Source: Isoetes taiwanensis (Eukaryota; Streptophyta; Lycopodiopsida; Isoetales; Isoetaceae). From it: a stretch of DNA of 64,000 nucleotides. Position 1 is the stretch's first letter; the number at the start of each line of letters is the position of its first letter. The notes below the pieces were generated by a model. That model searched no databases. It was not told the DNA's origin and was given only the letters and a program-made list of their open reading frames with translations. Position numbers and translations under genes: made by a program. The stretch is from positions 29,185,166 through 29,249,165 of the forward strand of contig JAJEKV010000003.1 of the NCBI GenBank assembly GCA_021234155.1, in the 5' to 3' direction. Shown piece after piece: positions 21,960 to 33,354 of the stretch.

Positions 21960-22697
21960 AGAGATCTTGAGCGCCGACCTGGGCGCCTGCCTGAGCGCCT
22001 GGGCGCCTGTTGGGCGTCCGGCTGCAGTGAAGGGTGGCGCCTGGGAGGTGCAGTGATGGGTGGCGCTTGGCAGTTTGCCAGGCACCTCCCTCCTGACCGA
22101 CTTCCCTGACCGTTTTCTCTGAGCGCCGCCTTCCCTGCGCGCCTGGGTTATTGGTGTTCGGGCCTATTGGAGGCGCTTGTTTTCTGCTTCAGCGGTGCCT
22201 TCAGGGTCACCGCCTTCCTGCAGGTAGCTGCTCTGTGGGTTTAGGGAATTGACCTGTTCCTGGTGGCGGCTCTTATGGTCTAGTGGTTTGATTGAGCTCC
22301 GTCAGTGGGTCAGCACCTGGATCTTTGCACCAGCATCTATTTGCCCTGGTTTTAGCGAGAAGATGGAGACTTAGCGCGTGCGTGGGTTCGGGCCAGTTCT
22401 CAGCACCCAGCTGAGAAGAGGTTACGGTTCGGAGGCGTTTGGCGAAGTTCTGTTTGTTGGAGACATGCTTGTTGCTTCTTGCAATAGCATGGATTTTTGG
22501 ATATGTAGTCATCCTGGCAACAGTTTTTTCCCAGGTGGTTTTTAATCTGGGCCGGGGTGATTATGTTTTATTGAGTTTGTAAGGGCTTCGGCCCATGTTC
22601 TGGTAAGGGACTTCGGTCCCGTCTTGTACTTGTGGTCCCATAGCCCGATTGGGCTCCGTGGACGTTAAAAGTTTCTTCCTTCCTTCCTTCCTTCTTT
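21960..22697 (+). mobile_element. GC-rich LINE/SINE 3' part with (TTCC)n tail
   Basis: The segment is GC-rich against AT-rich surroundings. It contains GGGCGCCTG repeats (21978-22020), then AGGGCTTCGGCCCATGTT and AAGGGACTTCGGTCCCGTC stem-loops (22580-22625), and ends TCCGTGGACGTTAAAA followed by a TTCC microsatellite. The last 16 bases recur in reverse at 13582-13597 next to another microsatellite. It is therefore the 3' end of a non-LTR retroposon family. No RT frame remains. Confidence 0.6.
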
Positions 22698-22699
22698 AG

Positions 22700-23490
<791 letters not shown>

Positions 23491-23492
23491 AC

Positions 23493-23824
23493 GCCCTTCA
23501 ATTTCGACAGCAAGGAAGATATATTGAGGGATGTAAGTCAGACCCATTAGGTTGAAACCTTGAGCGATAAATGTTTAGAGGAGTTCTAAGTGGAAGACTA
23601 TGCTTCAACAATTATTTATGGAAGAAAGCTTTCTGGATGAACACATTGCTACACATATAATAGGGTTTGCTATCTATCAGACTCATTTCATATTTGAATA
23701 CATGTTATATTTTTTATTTGAATTCTGGATTAGTAGGCTCTTTGTTGCAGTAACAAGCTAGATTTAGATCAATTTGGAAACGCTTAGAGTACCACAGAAC
23801 TGGAGCTTTATATGTCTTTGTCAT
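23493..23824 (+). repeat. Direct repeat, right copy (about 330 bp)
   Basis: This matches 15883-16214 in the same orientation, with the same GTAGGCTCTTTGTTGCAGTA core. The two copies are 7,610 bp apart. Confidence 0.8.
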
Positions 23825-25800
23825 ATGTAGATAGTTCTTGTGCTTATAAGTAAAGTTTTTTTATTCTAATAAACAAGTGCTTATGGTATTTGTCCTATAT
23901 ATCTTGCATGTGTGGGCTCTTAAGTGCTAAGGAAACTTGGCTGGACGAATTATAAACATTCGCCTTCAAGATCTAGCATGGCTCTCTTCTTTAAATAAAA
24001 TCCTTAACTTATAATATAAAGACTCTCTAAGAATGTTGGGTTGCATGTTGTGAACTGGTGGTGACTGTATTATTGATTAATTAGCATGTAGTTAAGGAAA
24101 TATGGCAGTTTAAATATTCAACAAGTCTCATTTTAAAAGGTTTAAAGCCAGGCTTATCATAGGATATGAATTACTCAAAGGAGTGATTCTTTATGCATGC
24201 ACGGTAAAAATTGAAACATGAGCAGACATGCATGTAAGCTATGCTTGCTATCCAAAAAGTGAAGGTTCATACGATAAAGGAAATAGGAAATAATATTAAT
24301 ATGTTACAAGAAATTTATCGCGGCGGCCAAGGCCGCCGCGAACATTTCTCTTTCTCGATTTCCCTGTCTTTAGATGGGTAGTTGTTAAAGGGGAATGCTG
24401 GTAGCGACTGAGTGATTTCATGCCAACTGAAAGTTAACAACTGAGAGTTAAGCACTAGGAACATTATACAATAGTCAAAATATGTTTTCTTTGTGTGCCC
24501 ACTTAAATAATGTACACTTGATATCAAGTCAAAATGGCCTGAGTTTTGAACGAATCAAAACTGTAGTGTTGAATGTCTAAGCTTGGAGGATCTGAATCAC
24601 AAAATGGATGAATTATGAACCATTAAGTTGAGAAACTTTACCTATGGTTTCCTGAAAAATAAATAAATAGTGGGCATCCATTACTCATGGATCTGCTACA
24701 TCGTGATGCTGATTGTTGTTTTCGTTCTTTTTCCCTTCGCAATAAATTCTTGAAAAACTTCCTTGCATTCTATCGTCACCATTAAAATCCCTTTTCCATT
24801 TGTATAGATTGTGCTTTATAATATATTCTACTTTAGATTATGATCCTTTTAATCGTTTCGCTCCTATATTCCCCTAATACCATGTAGTACACTAGGCAAA
24901 AAAGTCCTCAACCATAAGCTCACATACCACACTTGGGCAAGGAATTCTCAACCTAAATTAACTTCGTTCAGGAAATACCATCCCAGCCATCCGGGCATAA
25001 AACCAAAACCGAAGGCGGCTACTGCACTGGTTGGCACAATAGCAAAGCGCAGGACATTTGCCTTACGCTTGGCATCTACTATCTAACAAATTGTTTGATG
25101 CAAATATACATCCTTTAAACAATTTTCCCGGTGCAAATATGGTGCAAATATAGTTCTACCTATCGCAATGTTCAATTTTACTCCAGCTAGTCCTCCTCCT
25201 ATCTGAGGAAGCTACTGATCGTTGTCGCACAATCACAATGGTGGGTCACAAAATGCATACAACTTATAACTGCCGTGCATTGGACGCATAAGGCCAAGGA
25301 CATTCAAAAAAACTAGCAATAAAACTTTCACCTTGGCAGCCCATTTGATGATAAGCATTTATCGCCTTTCTAAAAATAAACAGTAATATGCATTCCAAAG
25401 TGCCAGCCACAATGGTCCAATCAACCTGGCCGATTTTGACTGATGGGAACTAACCTCTCAAAAAAAAAGACGACCATTTCAAATTGATAGATCCAATTGC
25501 CTGATGAATTATTAACCTCTTTGAAGAATCAAAGTATATACCAGAAAAGTGTTGATAAGGGATTGCAAAGCATAATGGCAAATGAGGCTTTTTATCTCAT
25601 CTCATGCTAATAAAGAAATTGCAGCCGTTTTGCCCTCAATTTGCTGTTTCTCTTCTATTCTATTCTGATCTGCTGTTTTTCTGAATCCGCCTTCTCAGAT
25701 TTCAATTGGGTTCTGCTAAATCGGGCTTTTCAATTGGATCCTGCTGTTCTTGTGAATCGGGCTTTCCAGATTTCTATTGGGTTCCGCTGTTTTGTGAATC
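23825..25800. other. Gene-free stretch
   Basis: AT-rich DNA without recognised genes apart from the palindrome at 24309-24349. Near 25690-25810 a TTCAATTGGGTTCTGCT...GAATCGGGCTTT phrase recurs three times at about 55-bp spacing just upstream of the A20-like fragment. Confidence 0.4.
24309..24349. repeat. Dispersed GC palindrome, copy 1
   Basis: Arms CGCGGCGGCC and GGCCGCCGCG flank AA at 24319-24340, with AGAAAT...ATTTCT extending the fold. The same 40-nt block occurs at 63284-63324 and, inverted, at about 52112-52150. Confidence 0.9.
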
Positions 25801-25821
25801 GGGCTTTTTAGATTTTAATTC

Positions 25822-26103
25822 ATGGCGCAGAAGAGCTGGAACGAGACCAGTTATGAGCCTTTAGAAGGCCCTGTTATGTGCGCTAACAACTGTGGCCTTA
25901 CAAAAAGAAATGGCAGGGCATCCCTTTTTTGCAGCTTTGTGGATATGGTAGCTTTGGAAATTAGCTATGGCAGAAGGATGACTCAGAGCAATTATAAGCG
26001 TGTCAAATTAAAACTCGGCATGCATGATTATTGTCGGAATAGCCATTCCGGCAAGATGGCAATGGTTTCATGCTGGAATAGAGCAAGAACTCCCCTGCTG
26101 TGA
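25822..26103 (+). pseudogene. A20-type zinc-finger (SAP-like) gene fragment
   Basis: The frame starts MAQKSWNETSYEPLEGPVM and continues CANNCGLTKRNGRASLFCSF, which resembles the N-terminus and first half of the A20 finger of plant stress-associated proteins (C-x3-C ... C). The last two metal ligands are not in register and no AN1 finger follows, so the copy is truncated and probably non-functional. In the family, A20/AN1 proteins bind ubiquitin and modulate stress signalling. It lies 190 bp upstream of a centrin-like fragment on the same strand, suggesting that pieces of unrelated host genes were brought together by transduplication. Confidence 0.5.
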
Positions 26104-26289
26104 GGCAACGCATCCAAAGGTTAATTCAACAATCAATACCGGCCATTGTCTGCAAAAGTTGCCACAAAATTTCCTTTGCTCGGATCTTTCCTTACAAAAA
26201 TTCCAGGTTCCATTCCTTACAAAAATTCCAGGTTCGATTGAAGATTTCGCCTAATGGCATGTGAGAAATTCCCAGTCCACAGATGGGTA

Positions 26290-26427
26290 GCTTTTGAGCT
26301 GTTTGATACCAATGGATCAGGTAAAAGACACCCTCTAATCTTCGGATTCAAGCTTTACTTCTCATTCTTTGTTTCGAATTTATTTACAGGAACAGTTGAT
26401 GCCAAAGAGCTCAAGGTTGCCATGAAG
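26290..26427 (+). pseudogene. Centrin-like EF-hand fragment with intact intron
   Basis: The exon ending at 26320 reads AFELFDTNGS and the exon from 26390 completes the calcium loop as G-TVDAKELKVAMKQ. The joined loop is a canonical EF-hand (D-T-N-G-S-G-T-V-D-A-K-E). A 69-nt GT-AG intron (26321-26389) splits the loop in phase 1. The sequence closely resembles the first EF-hand of centrin. The rest of the protein is missing on both sides, so it is a captured or residual gene fragment. Retention of the intron shows a DNA-level origin, not a processed mRNA copy. Confidence 0.6.
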
Positions 26428-26499
26428 CAAGCACCGAAATCCCCTGTTTTTTCCCTTTTCTTCAAGGACTGCATTCCTCATTTTTCCTTTTGAATTGGG

Positions 26500-27250
26500 T
26501 TTTCAGGCCTCTTGGATTAATGCTACCCCTGATGCCGGAGGCGGGAACCCTTAACTGTCGACAGCACAGAACAGAACAGCCGCCCTTAGATGTCGGCAGC
26601 TCCACATTCATGTTCCCGAGTCCTAGAGTCTAAGCTTTTGGGTTCTAACCTTATTTACATCTTTCTGGGTTCTTTTGTTTCGCATTTTAAGCTTCATTGC
26701 TTGCTCTGGTCCCCCAAACATGCCACAGTTTATGGCCGCGGGGCAAAGAAAACTATGGATATGTATTCAGCAAGAAAGGGCATCGAGCGTCCAGCCAAGA
26801 ACAGACCAGATATTTCTGATCAAGGGATCATATCTCGTTGCAAAAAGGGTAGTTCCGGAAAAGGGATATGATCCGATTGCTTATAAATATTTACTATTCT
26901 GTCTGCTGTAGGGAGATCTACGGCCACAGTTCCTGAATCTGGCTGTCTTGTCTTAATTCTGCTGCCTCTTGTTCTCTTCCATAGATAAACGATCCTGTGT
27001 TGAAGCCCGGAGGCCAAGATAAAGATTTCTTGCTCAGAACACACTACGAGGGATGGAGGGCCGGAGTAGAATGCATGTCTGGCCCGTTTGGATCCAGCTT
27101 GCTGGATAGCGATCCAATGTTTTAACGGAGTAGATTAGTCAGGAGAAAAAAACGTGGCAAGAGAAGGCGAACTTGGATTGCGGCGGAGAACCAAGAAAAT
27201 AAAAAAAAAGAAAAAAGAAAAATTTGAAACACAATTACATATGAGTTGAT
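26500..27250 (+). other. Unrecognised stretch with short open frames
   Basis: One plus frame contains a protein-like piece with FLIKGSYLVAKRVVPEKGYDPI (about 26810-26880), which I cannot assign. The segment may be a third captured fragment. It ends just before the Helitron-like terminus at 27251. Confidence 0.3.
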
Positions 27251-27600
27251 ACTAGAAAAGTGCCCACCTTCGGTGGGCTTTAGGTTTTCTAATATAAGGA
27301 GTGTGGCTTGTGGTTTCTAATATGTAGCATTATAACAGGGGGTTTTTTTTGTGACTTTATACGTTTTTTGGCATGGTTTTCATATGATTTCATGGGCGTA
27401 TTGCACGAGGCATACTAATTAGTACATCTAGAGTGCACCAAATTTTTGCATGCAATTTGTGCAATTTTTGTTTCATCCTTCCTCAATGGTTAAGATCAGA
27501 GGGCTTACAAAGAAAGCCCTCTTTTAATTAAAAAAGATCCAAGGGCTTATAATGAAAGCCCTTTTCTCATGAAATTGGAGACAGCCGACGGTTAGGGTTT
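27251..27600 (-). mobile_element. Helitron-like end, minus orientation
   Basis: On the minus strand GCCCACC-GAA-GGTGGGC is followed by ACTTTT, CTAG and T, the Helitron 3' layout, so the element would extend to the right. The interior at about 27330-27450 (TAGCATTATAACAGGGGG, GGTTTTCATATGATTT) matches the reverse complement of 51125-51300. Two AGGGCTT...AAGCCCT hairpins follow at 27497-27563. No helicase frame is visible, so it is non-autonomous. Confidence 0.5.
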
Positions 27601-27625
27601 GTTTGATGTTGAATTCGATAACCCA

Positions 27626-29056
27626 TCACGTTAATCCATTGATAGATGCCAATATTTCCGACTTGCAACTCCTGAGCAGATTATATTGAATCTGCAGTTT
27701 GCTGGCAGATTCCCAAATGAGTATTGTAAGCCTTGCCGCTGCCTCGCAGCAGCTAGAAACTCTAACGGAGGAAGGGGCATTGCGTGGAAGCAAGTTTGCA
27801 GCACTTCCACCCAAATCAGCCGACCCATCTGATTCTTGTCTGATTCTTGTCCCAGGTATATGATGTAGATTGTTTTGGCTCCTTTCTGTACACTGCCCTT
27901 TCTGTTCTTTCTATAGAAAACACCAAATTAATTGTCATCGAATGCTAATTCCCTGCTTATGTTTTGTCGACGAGAGGAACACGCTTTTAGAAAGCAAGGT
28001 TCTTCAAGTAAGGTTTAGGAGTGTGTTAATAATCATGTCATCTTTCCTTGTAGCTAAATGTGTCAACTTGTGCAAGTCATAACTATGTATTGGTTACAGC
28101 AAAAAAATTCCTGTCTTAGCAAAACTTTTCCTGTCTTAGCTGTTCTGGCGATCAGGATCTGCCTATTACTGGTTTTAGCTGTCTTATTCACCAAACTGAG
28201 GACAGACGTCCATATTAATGTCTACATCATCTGGACTACTGCTTTCCAATCCTTGTCAAGTCAATTCCATTTCGTTGGTTGTGCTGCTGTCATGTGCTTT
28301 TGGTCAGTATTCACATGTCTAAAATCACGAGCCATGTTTTGCGTGCTTAATAGTTCTGTAACTAACAACACTGTAACAAAGACTACAGTATCATAGCATT
28401 AGCAACAATATGACTTGTGATGTTAAGTGCCAAGGCCATTTTGTGCAAATCTTTCACCAAAGGGTACCCAATAATTGTTATTTTGGCAGGGTGGAGAAGG
28501 TGTGAGTGCACATCTCCAGACGATTCAAAGAACAGTCACAGCTGCTATCCATGAAGCATTTCACCAGGAGGGTACAGATGCCAAGCAGGCTCAGGCTTCC
28601 ACAAAAGGAGATATATTTGGCCAGGTGCTTTTGCCTCTGAGGTACAAAAAGGTTTTGGACGTGCATACGCTTTATAGGTTATTATACTCATCATTCAATT
28701 CTGAAACAGCACAGAGTATCTTCTTGGGAATGGAGAAAGAACACGGCTCTGTTAGAATTGGAACAGCGTAATCAGAAGTTGCAGTCTCTGCTTGACAAGC
28801 TAAAACTTCTACTCATGCATTGGAAAAAAATTGGCTTTAATTTATTCTCCAGGCACTCGCGTCAAACAATGTGACTCAAATCAGTAGGGAGGTTGTGGCA
28901 GAATCAGTTGCAGCAAATGAGCACCTTGAGTGGAAAATGCAAAAACTACAAGAATCTCTTGTTAAGCAAACACTGGTTCTGTCTCAAAACAGGAGACTTA
29001 CTGCAGTAATATGTGCATGGGGCCACTTTATGTGGATTCAAGAAAACAAAAGGTAA
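27626..29056 (+). pseudogene. Unrecognised multi-exon gene fragment (coiled-coil-like)
   Basis: Plus-strand pieces include ASQQLETLTEEGALRGSKFAALPPKSAD-type sequence near 27735-27825 (quoted only in part below 20 residues: LETLTEEGALRGSKF), GVSAHLQTIQRTVTAAIHEA at about 28500-28560, and VAESVAANEHLEWKMQKLQE near 28900-28960. The last two are preceded by acceptor-like TTTGGCAG and TCTCCAG and look amphipathic or coiled-coil. They are separated by AT-rich, intron-like DNA. I do not recognise the family and cannot show that the pieces belong to one protein. Confidence 0.3.
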
Positions 29057-29059
29057 GGT

Positions 29060-29720
29060 TTGTGGCTGCTTGTTTCAAGTTATGGTGATATAACTTAAAG
29101 GTATGTTCCCTAGTTTTCGTGCATGTGTATGTGCGCAATTGCATGATATGCTCTATCTTAAAATCTAAATAAATGAGTGTTTATTTGCCAATAGTATAAC
29201 TTTATGCTCTCTTTCCTGCATCATGTGCGAATTTGTTTCCTTTTTCCTTCCATTTGCTCCATTATCATAAATCATTTAGAAGTATGTCTTTGTTTTTAAA
29301 AGTTTATGTGCAAACCTATGCAGGAGGACTGGGCTTATTCTTGTACAATCTTGCAGTTGTTGCGGTTCCTACCTAGTCTCATAATTCTCTTTTTATTTTG
29401 TATTAAGAGACAGGAGACTAGCTTGTGCCTTTTCTACCATTATAAATGGTTTCCTAACCCAAAGCTATATGCATGTATGGATGTATGCAACTTTGGAGAA
29501 AAAACGACAAGGATTTAACTGTTTGTTCATTATTAATAAATTCTATTATTACATGCTACCTCATGTATTAATATTGGTATTGGTATAATATTATATGTCT
29601 AATTCTATGCAATGTTTTTATTTCCATAATTTGAGCACCTCTAGTTTGTTAGATTTGTGAGGCTATGATATACCATCCATCATTAGAGTATTAGGTAATG
29701 TTTATATCTACACCCCTACA
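29060..29720. other. Gene-free AT-rich stretch
   Basis: Intron-like T-rich DNA. The open frame at 29306-29518 matches nothing known to me. Confidence 0.35.
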
Positions 29721-29725
29721 CCATC

Positions 29726-30085
29726 CTTAAGGCCCCGAAGGGGCCAAAAATTTTTTTAGTTAACACAAACCATTAACACACAACTAACATTATTAACACA
29801 AACCATTGCATTTGACACATTTAAATTAAAATCCCCCTTAAACCCCCTTTGGTTTGGGTGCATATTCACACGGGGGGTTACGTAGGGCAGCGAGAGCCTA
29901 AAAAAATTTACAATACATGTACAAAATTAACATCATTAAGTACATTGTCTCAAACCTTATAGTATTTTATAAAAGTTAATATATAGTATACAAAAACTTG
30001 TACATGCATACCCCACAAACGAGGATCGTTATGTACGGTCCAGATCTTGGAATAAAGGGCAAATATGCCCATCCGACAGCTCATG
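29726..30085 (+). repeat. Dispersed repeat with GGCCCCGAAGGGGCC hairpin, copy 1
   Basis: The block starts at an AAGGCCCCGAAGGGGCC stem-loop and ends near CATCCGACAGCTC. It matches 48929-49287 in reverse orientation over about 350 bp. An inner ATTCACACGGGGGGTTAC word (29868) is one terminal inverted repeat of the MITE-like copy at 48.9 kb. This copy lacks the other. Confidence 0.75.
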
Positions 30086-31096
30086 TGGCTTTACTTCATC
30101 TCATTTTTGTTTAAACCTGAGTAACACAAACAATACTCCCATGTGGCTATTCTACCCGTCAGCAGTAATGCAACACTCCTCCTTGCTGATGGTATCAACA
30201 GATAATGCCTTTCTCATTTTGTTACCATGCGCCATATTATCTTCAAGCAACTACAACAACTTAGGCAAAGTAAGATTCTTGGTGCCTTGTTTACAGATAC
30301 AAAAATATATGCGTATTTGAACTTCCGTATTCTTTTGTTGTTAATAAATTTTCATATCTACACTTTGTCATGATGTTAATCTTTTCCATTTTTATCTACA
30401 TTTTGTCTTGACGTTATATCCATAAGCAAATTTGCCAAGCATTGCTGGGCTATAACGCAGTCTTATTAAGGAAACTGGGTTATAAGGCAGTCTGATTAAA
30501 GAATTTGTTGGACCATAAGGCATTTGCTAGTCATTGTTGCATTGTAAATATTGGTTCCATATTAGGGATAAGTTGGGGAATATCTTGATGACCTTATGAT
30601 TTAATAGACCATTCTGGGAAGGGACTCGCAAGAGACACAAAACCGGCCGAAGATAGGCTTGTCATTCATCACAGCAGCAGTATACAATGTTTGAAGAATA
30701 GAAAGGGGTAGCCGACCATAGGAACAATATCGGCTACCCCAGAAAAAAAGCAATGTGCACAGACAATATAGAAGGGTAATGGCGACAACTTCTCATCGGG
30801 ATAACCCCCCCCCCCTCCCCCCCTTCCCCCCCTTTCGGGTTTTCGAGGAAAACCCTAATGAGAAATGGTCACCAACAACCTTGAATGTGTTGCCTGGAGA
30901 ACCGAAGGAGATGGGTTGATGGCGAAGCCAAAAGAAGCAGGACCCCGGAAGACGGCGTAAAACCTGCAAGCAACACAAAGAAACCGAAAAAACACCGTGA
31001 ATGGTTAGAGAAAATCAAACATGCATGGCAGTGACGAGGCAAGCCGCACAGCAACAAGTCCCCAACGATAGGAGCGATAAAAACATAAGAAGAAGA
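30086..31096. other. Left flank of the LTR element; hairpin and C-tract
   Basis: A GGGGTAGCCGA/TCGGCTACCCC stem-loop lies at 30705-30740 and a C-rich tract at 30805-30832. GCCAAGCATTGCTGGGC at about 30437 resembles the Helitron hairpin. No gene is recognised. Confidence 0.5.
30805..30832. repeat. C-rich tract (G-quadruplex capable on the minus strand)
   Basis: Runs of 11, 7 and 7 C residues are separated by T and TT and followed by CTTTCGGG. Four G-runs on the minus strand could form a quadruplex. The exact run length may be uncertain in the assembly. Confidence 0.7.
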
Positions 31097-31101
31097 ACAT
31101 A
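31097..31101. repeat. Target-site duplication, left (ACATA)
   Basis: ACATA directly precedes the 5' LTR start TGTGACG and is repeated directly after the 3' LTR at 44279-44283. A 5-bp duplication is normal for Ty3-type integrases. Confidence 0.95.
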
Positions 31102-32683
31102 TGTGACGTTCCAGCACAGTATACGCTCCCAGGACGTACATTGTACTGCCATGTCACGCCAGCGTACCGCGCCACCCGGTTGGCGGTGTGCGCCAGCGGA
31201 TAGCGGGGTAAAGTAGCCCTAGGGGGCAACTTGCTAGGAGTGTTCATATATTATTAATGTGCACATGTGCACATTAATGAGGGCACACCTTTCCATGTTG
31301 GCATATTTTGCCACCTAGCCATTAAAGGCAAGTGGGCCCTTTCCAATTATCCCACATGCCAAATTGGATAATTGGAAACCCTAGCCTAAACCCCATGTCT
31401 ATTTAGGGTAGGAAAACCCTAGCTTGCTAGTTTTTCGTCCTTAGGGTTTTAGAGCTCAGTTTTGGCTGCCCCAGGAGCCAAAACCGCCTCCCAGACGCCG
31501 CCCAAGCGAATTGCACCATCAGTTCCCCTGAATTCGCTCAGCTCAGCAGGATGGTTGAACTCAGGTCAGGAGGAGCCACTCAAGGATCAGGTATTTGGTC
31601 AATTTAATAGCTTAAACCGTCTTCTAATCATAGAATCAGTAGGTTTAGACTATTAAATTGCCCATAGCAGCTATCTAGATCTTAGATCTCGGACACTAAC
31701 TAAAGAACCTAACTCTATGATTAGATCTAGTTCTTTAGTTCTTCTGTGATGTATTGGGATGATGTATCTCTGTGAACTCCTTGTATTGGGAAGGGGGGTA
31801 GAGGCCCTAAAGCTTGTAGTTGATGCTCCTAGAGTAGCCTCTCTAGCACACTTGTGAGATTCGGCCTGCAGTGTACAAGAGCCACACACTGTTGTGGGTG
31901 AAGGGGCCAGACTGGCTAAGAAGGAGGTCCATGTCCTGACTCTTGAACGATCCCCCTGGTGTGTAAAGCCTACCGGGGATCATTGTGACTAGGTCTAATG
32001 GCTTACCACTGAGTGCGGGTAAGGCATGGGCTCGACACCCGTGAAGTGGTGTACACTTTCCAGTGGGTTCAGTCCAAATCTGGGCGTTGGCCCTCTAGTC
32101 ACCTTGAGCTAGCATGTAGATCTCTGGAGGGAGTGATCCCTACCTGCCCCATCGAACCGGAGGATGAGACCGGGGAATAGCCCCTTCGGCTATGCATCCC
32201 GTGGCTGGGCTCTGATCGGTCCCCCGACACTTTTCAGCCTACTACGCAAAGTGTGCACTGGGGGGGGCGGATGGAGTGGACAACCCTATGCCATGTTCTT
32301 ATGCCAGCCAACTCCATTGCCATGAATTACATGCACAGAACTCACGGAGACCCAAGCCGTCGGTCATCCTTTGAGTCCGAGCCTTGGGTAGGATCCCCTA
32401 TGTGATGTCTTGATCTTTGTCTATGCAGATATATGAGGAGGACCATCCTTGAGATGGTCACGGGATGTTGATGTATGTGCTCTTGACATGTATGTTTACG
32501 CTTCCGCAGACTAGGTAGGCCCCGAGGGAGACGGGGTAGAATGACACCTTCACTCTTCCCAAGAGACTTCGTTCACGGGTGCGGTGATATGTGGAGGGCC
32601 CCAGACGGCATGGAGCTGGTGTGGGGAAGAACTCCTGTTTGTATCACGGTGAGTGCACCGTATCACGAGTAGGGGACGTCACA
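31102..32683 (+). repeat. 5' LTR
   Basis: It begins TGTGACGTTCC and ends GGGACGTCACA. Internal folds include a 26-bp palindrome (31253-31278), a 19-nt-arm hairpin at about 31599-31660 (CAATTTAATAG...CTATTAAATTG) and an AACTAAAGAAC/GTTCTTTAGTT pair near 31697-31742. It matches 42703-44278 throughout. Confidence 0.95.
31253..31278. repeat. 26-bp perfect palindrome in the 5' LTR
   Basis: ATTAATGTGCACA is followed by its exact reverse complement. It is conserved unchanged in the 3' LTR at 42857-42882. Confidence 0.95.
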
Positions 32684-32684
32684 G

Positions 32685-32696
32685 TGGTATCAGAGC
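32685..32696 (+). promoter_or_regulatory. Primer binding site (initiator tRNA-Met type)
   Basis: TGGTATCAGAGC begins two bases after the LTR end. It is the usual plant retrotransposon complement to the 3' end of initiator methionine tRNA and primes minus-strand DNA synthesis. Confidence 0.95.
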
Positions 32697-32885
32697 AATG
32701 TTCTTGGAGACCAAGAGCAAAGCACTGACCATGTTCCCAGTAGTACTAACGTGATAGGATCCTCAAGCCTCGAAAAGTGGGAAAATTTTTTCTCACCTTT
32801 GTAGTTATGCTAAGCTAGTAACAATTAAGTGAATTGGAATTTAACAAGATTAAAAAGAATGAGCCAAAATTTTCCAAGTGAGGTG

Positions 32886-33143
32886 GTCTCCCATTTCGGC
32901 TACCGGTCGCAAAACTAACTTTTTGTTTTGAAGCGAGGCGCAAGCTATGAGACATCGAGCCAAGAACACCAAAACATGATGAATTTGAGATAAATAATGT
33001 GGTAAGGCTAATTCTAAGGTAGGAATTAGTTAGAATAGCATGTTTTAATTACCTAAAAACCCTAGAAATGTATGAGATCTCACATTTCCGCGCTGGTGTA
33101 AAAACTAAACATTAGTATTGGAACGAGGCGCAAGCTGTGAGAC
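32886..33143 (+). repeat. Hairpin-unit pair upstream of the H3-like gene
   Basis: Two related units (32886-32953 and 33076-33143) end in CGAGGCGCAAGCT(A/G)TGAGAC. Right-arm spacing is 190 bp. The left arms (GTCTCCCATTTC.., GATCTCACATTTC..) are more decayed than in the pair at 34758-35023. A loop word like AAAACTAACTTTTTG is shared. Confidence 0.85.
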
Positions 33144-33245
33144 CAATAGGTAGGAAAAGTCTGAAATAAGTATAAGTTTTAGATAAGTTGGTGCCTTAGC
33201 ATGTTAAACGGAGCAACTTGAGTTTTGACCTAAAATTCCCCAAGC

Positions 33246-33253
33246 TATAAATA
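33246..33253 (+). promoter_or_regulatory. Internal TATA box of the H3-like gene
   Basis: TATAAATA lies 109 bp upstream of the ATG at 33355. About 30 bp later comes a C/T-rich leader (CCAAGCCCTAGAAATCCGCTC, then TTCCCAACTT.AGGCG) that matches the leader after the TATA box at 35213. An independent Pol II start inside the element is therefore likely. Confidence 0.65.
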
Positions 33254-33354
33254 GATGTAGAACCCCCTCATTTTTTCGTCCAAGCCCTAGAAATCCGCTC
33301 TTCCCAACTTAGGCGATCTTTCGGCGCTTTTATCCGATTGACGACCCGTAAAAC

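Noticed and set aside
21843-22512. Minus-strand frames in the GC-rich block
   Set aside because: The block is the 3' part of a retroposon. The frames have no domain and follow from GC composition.
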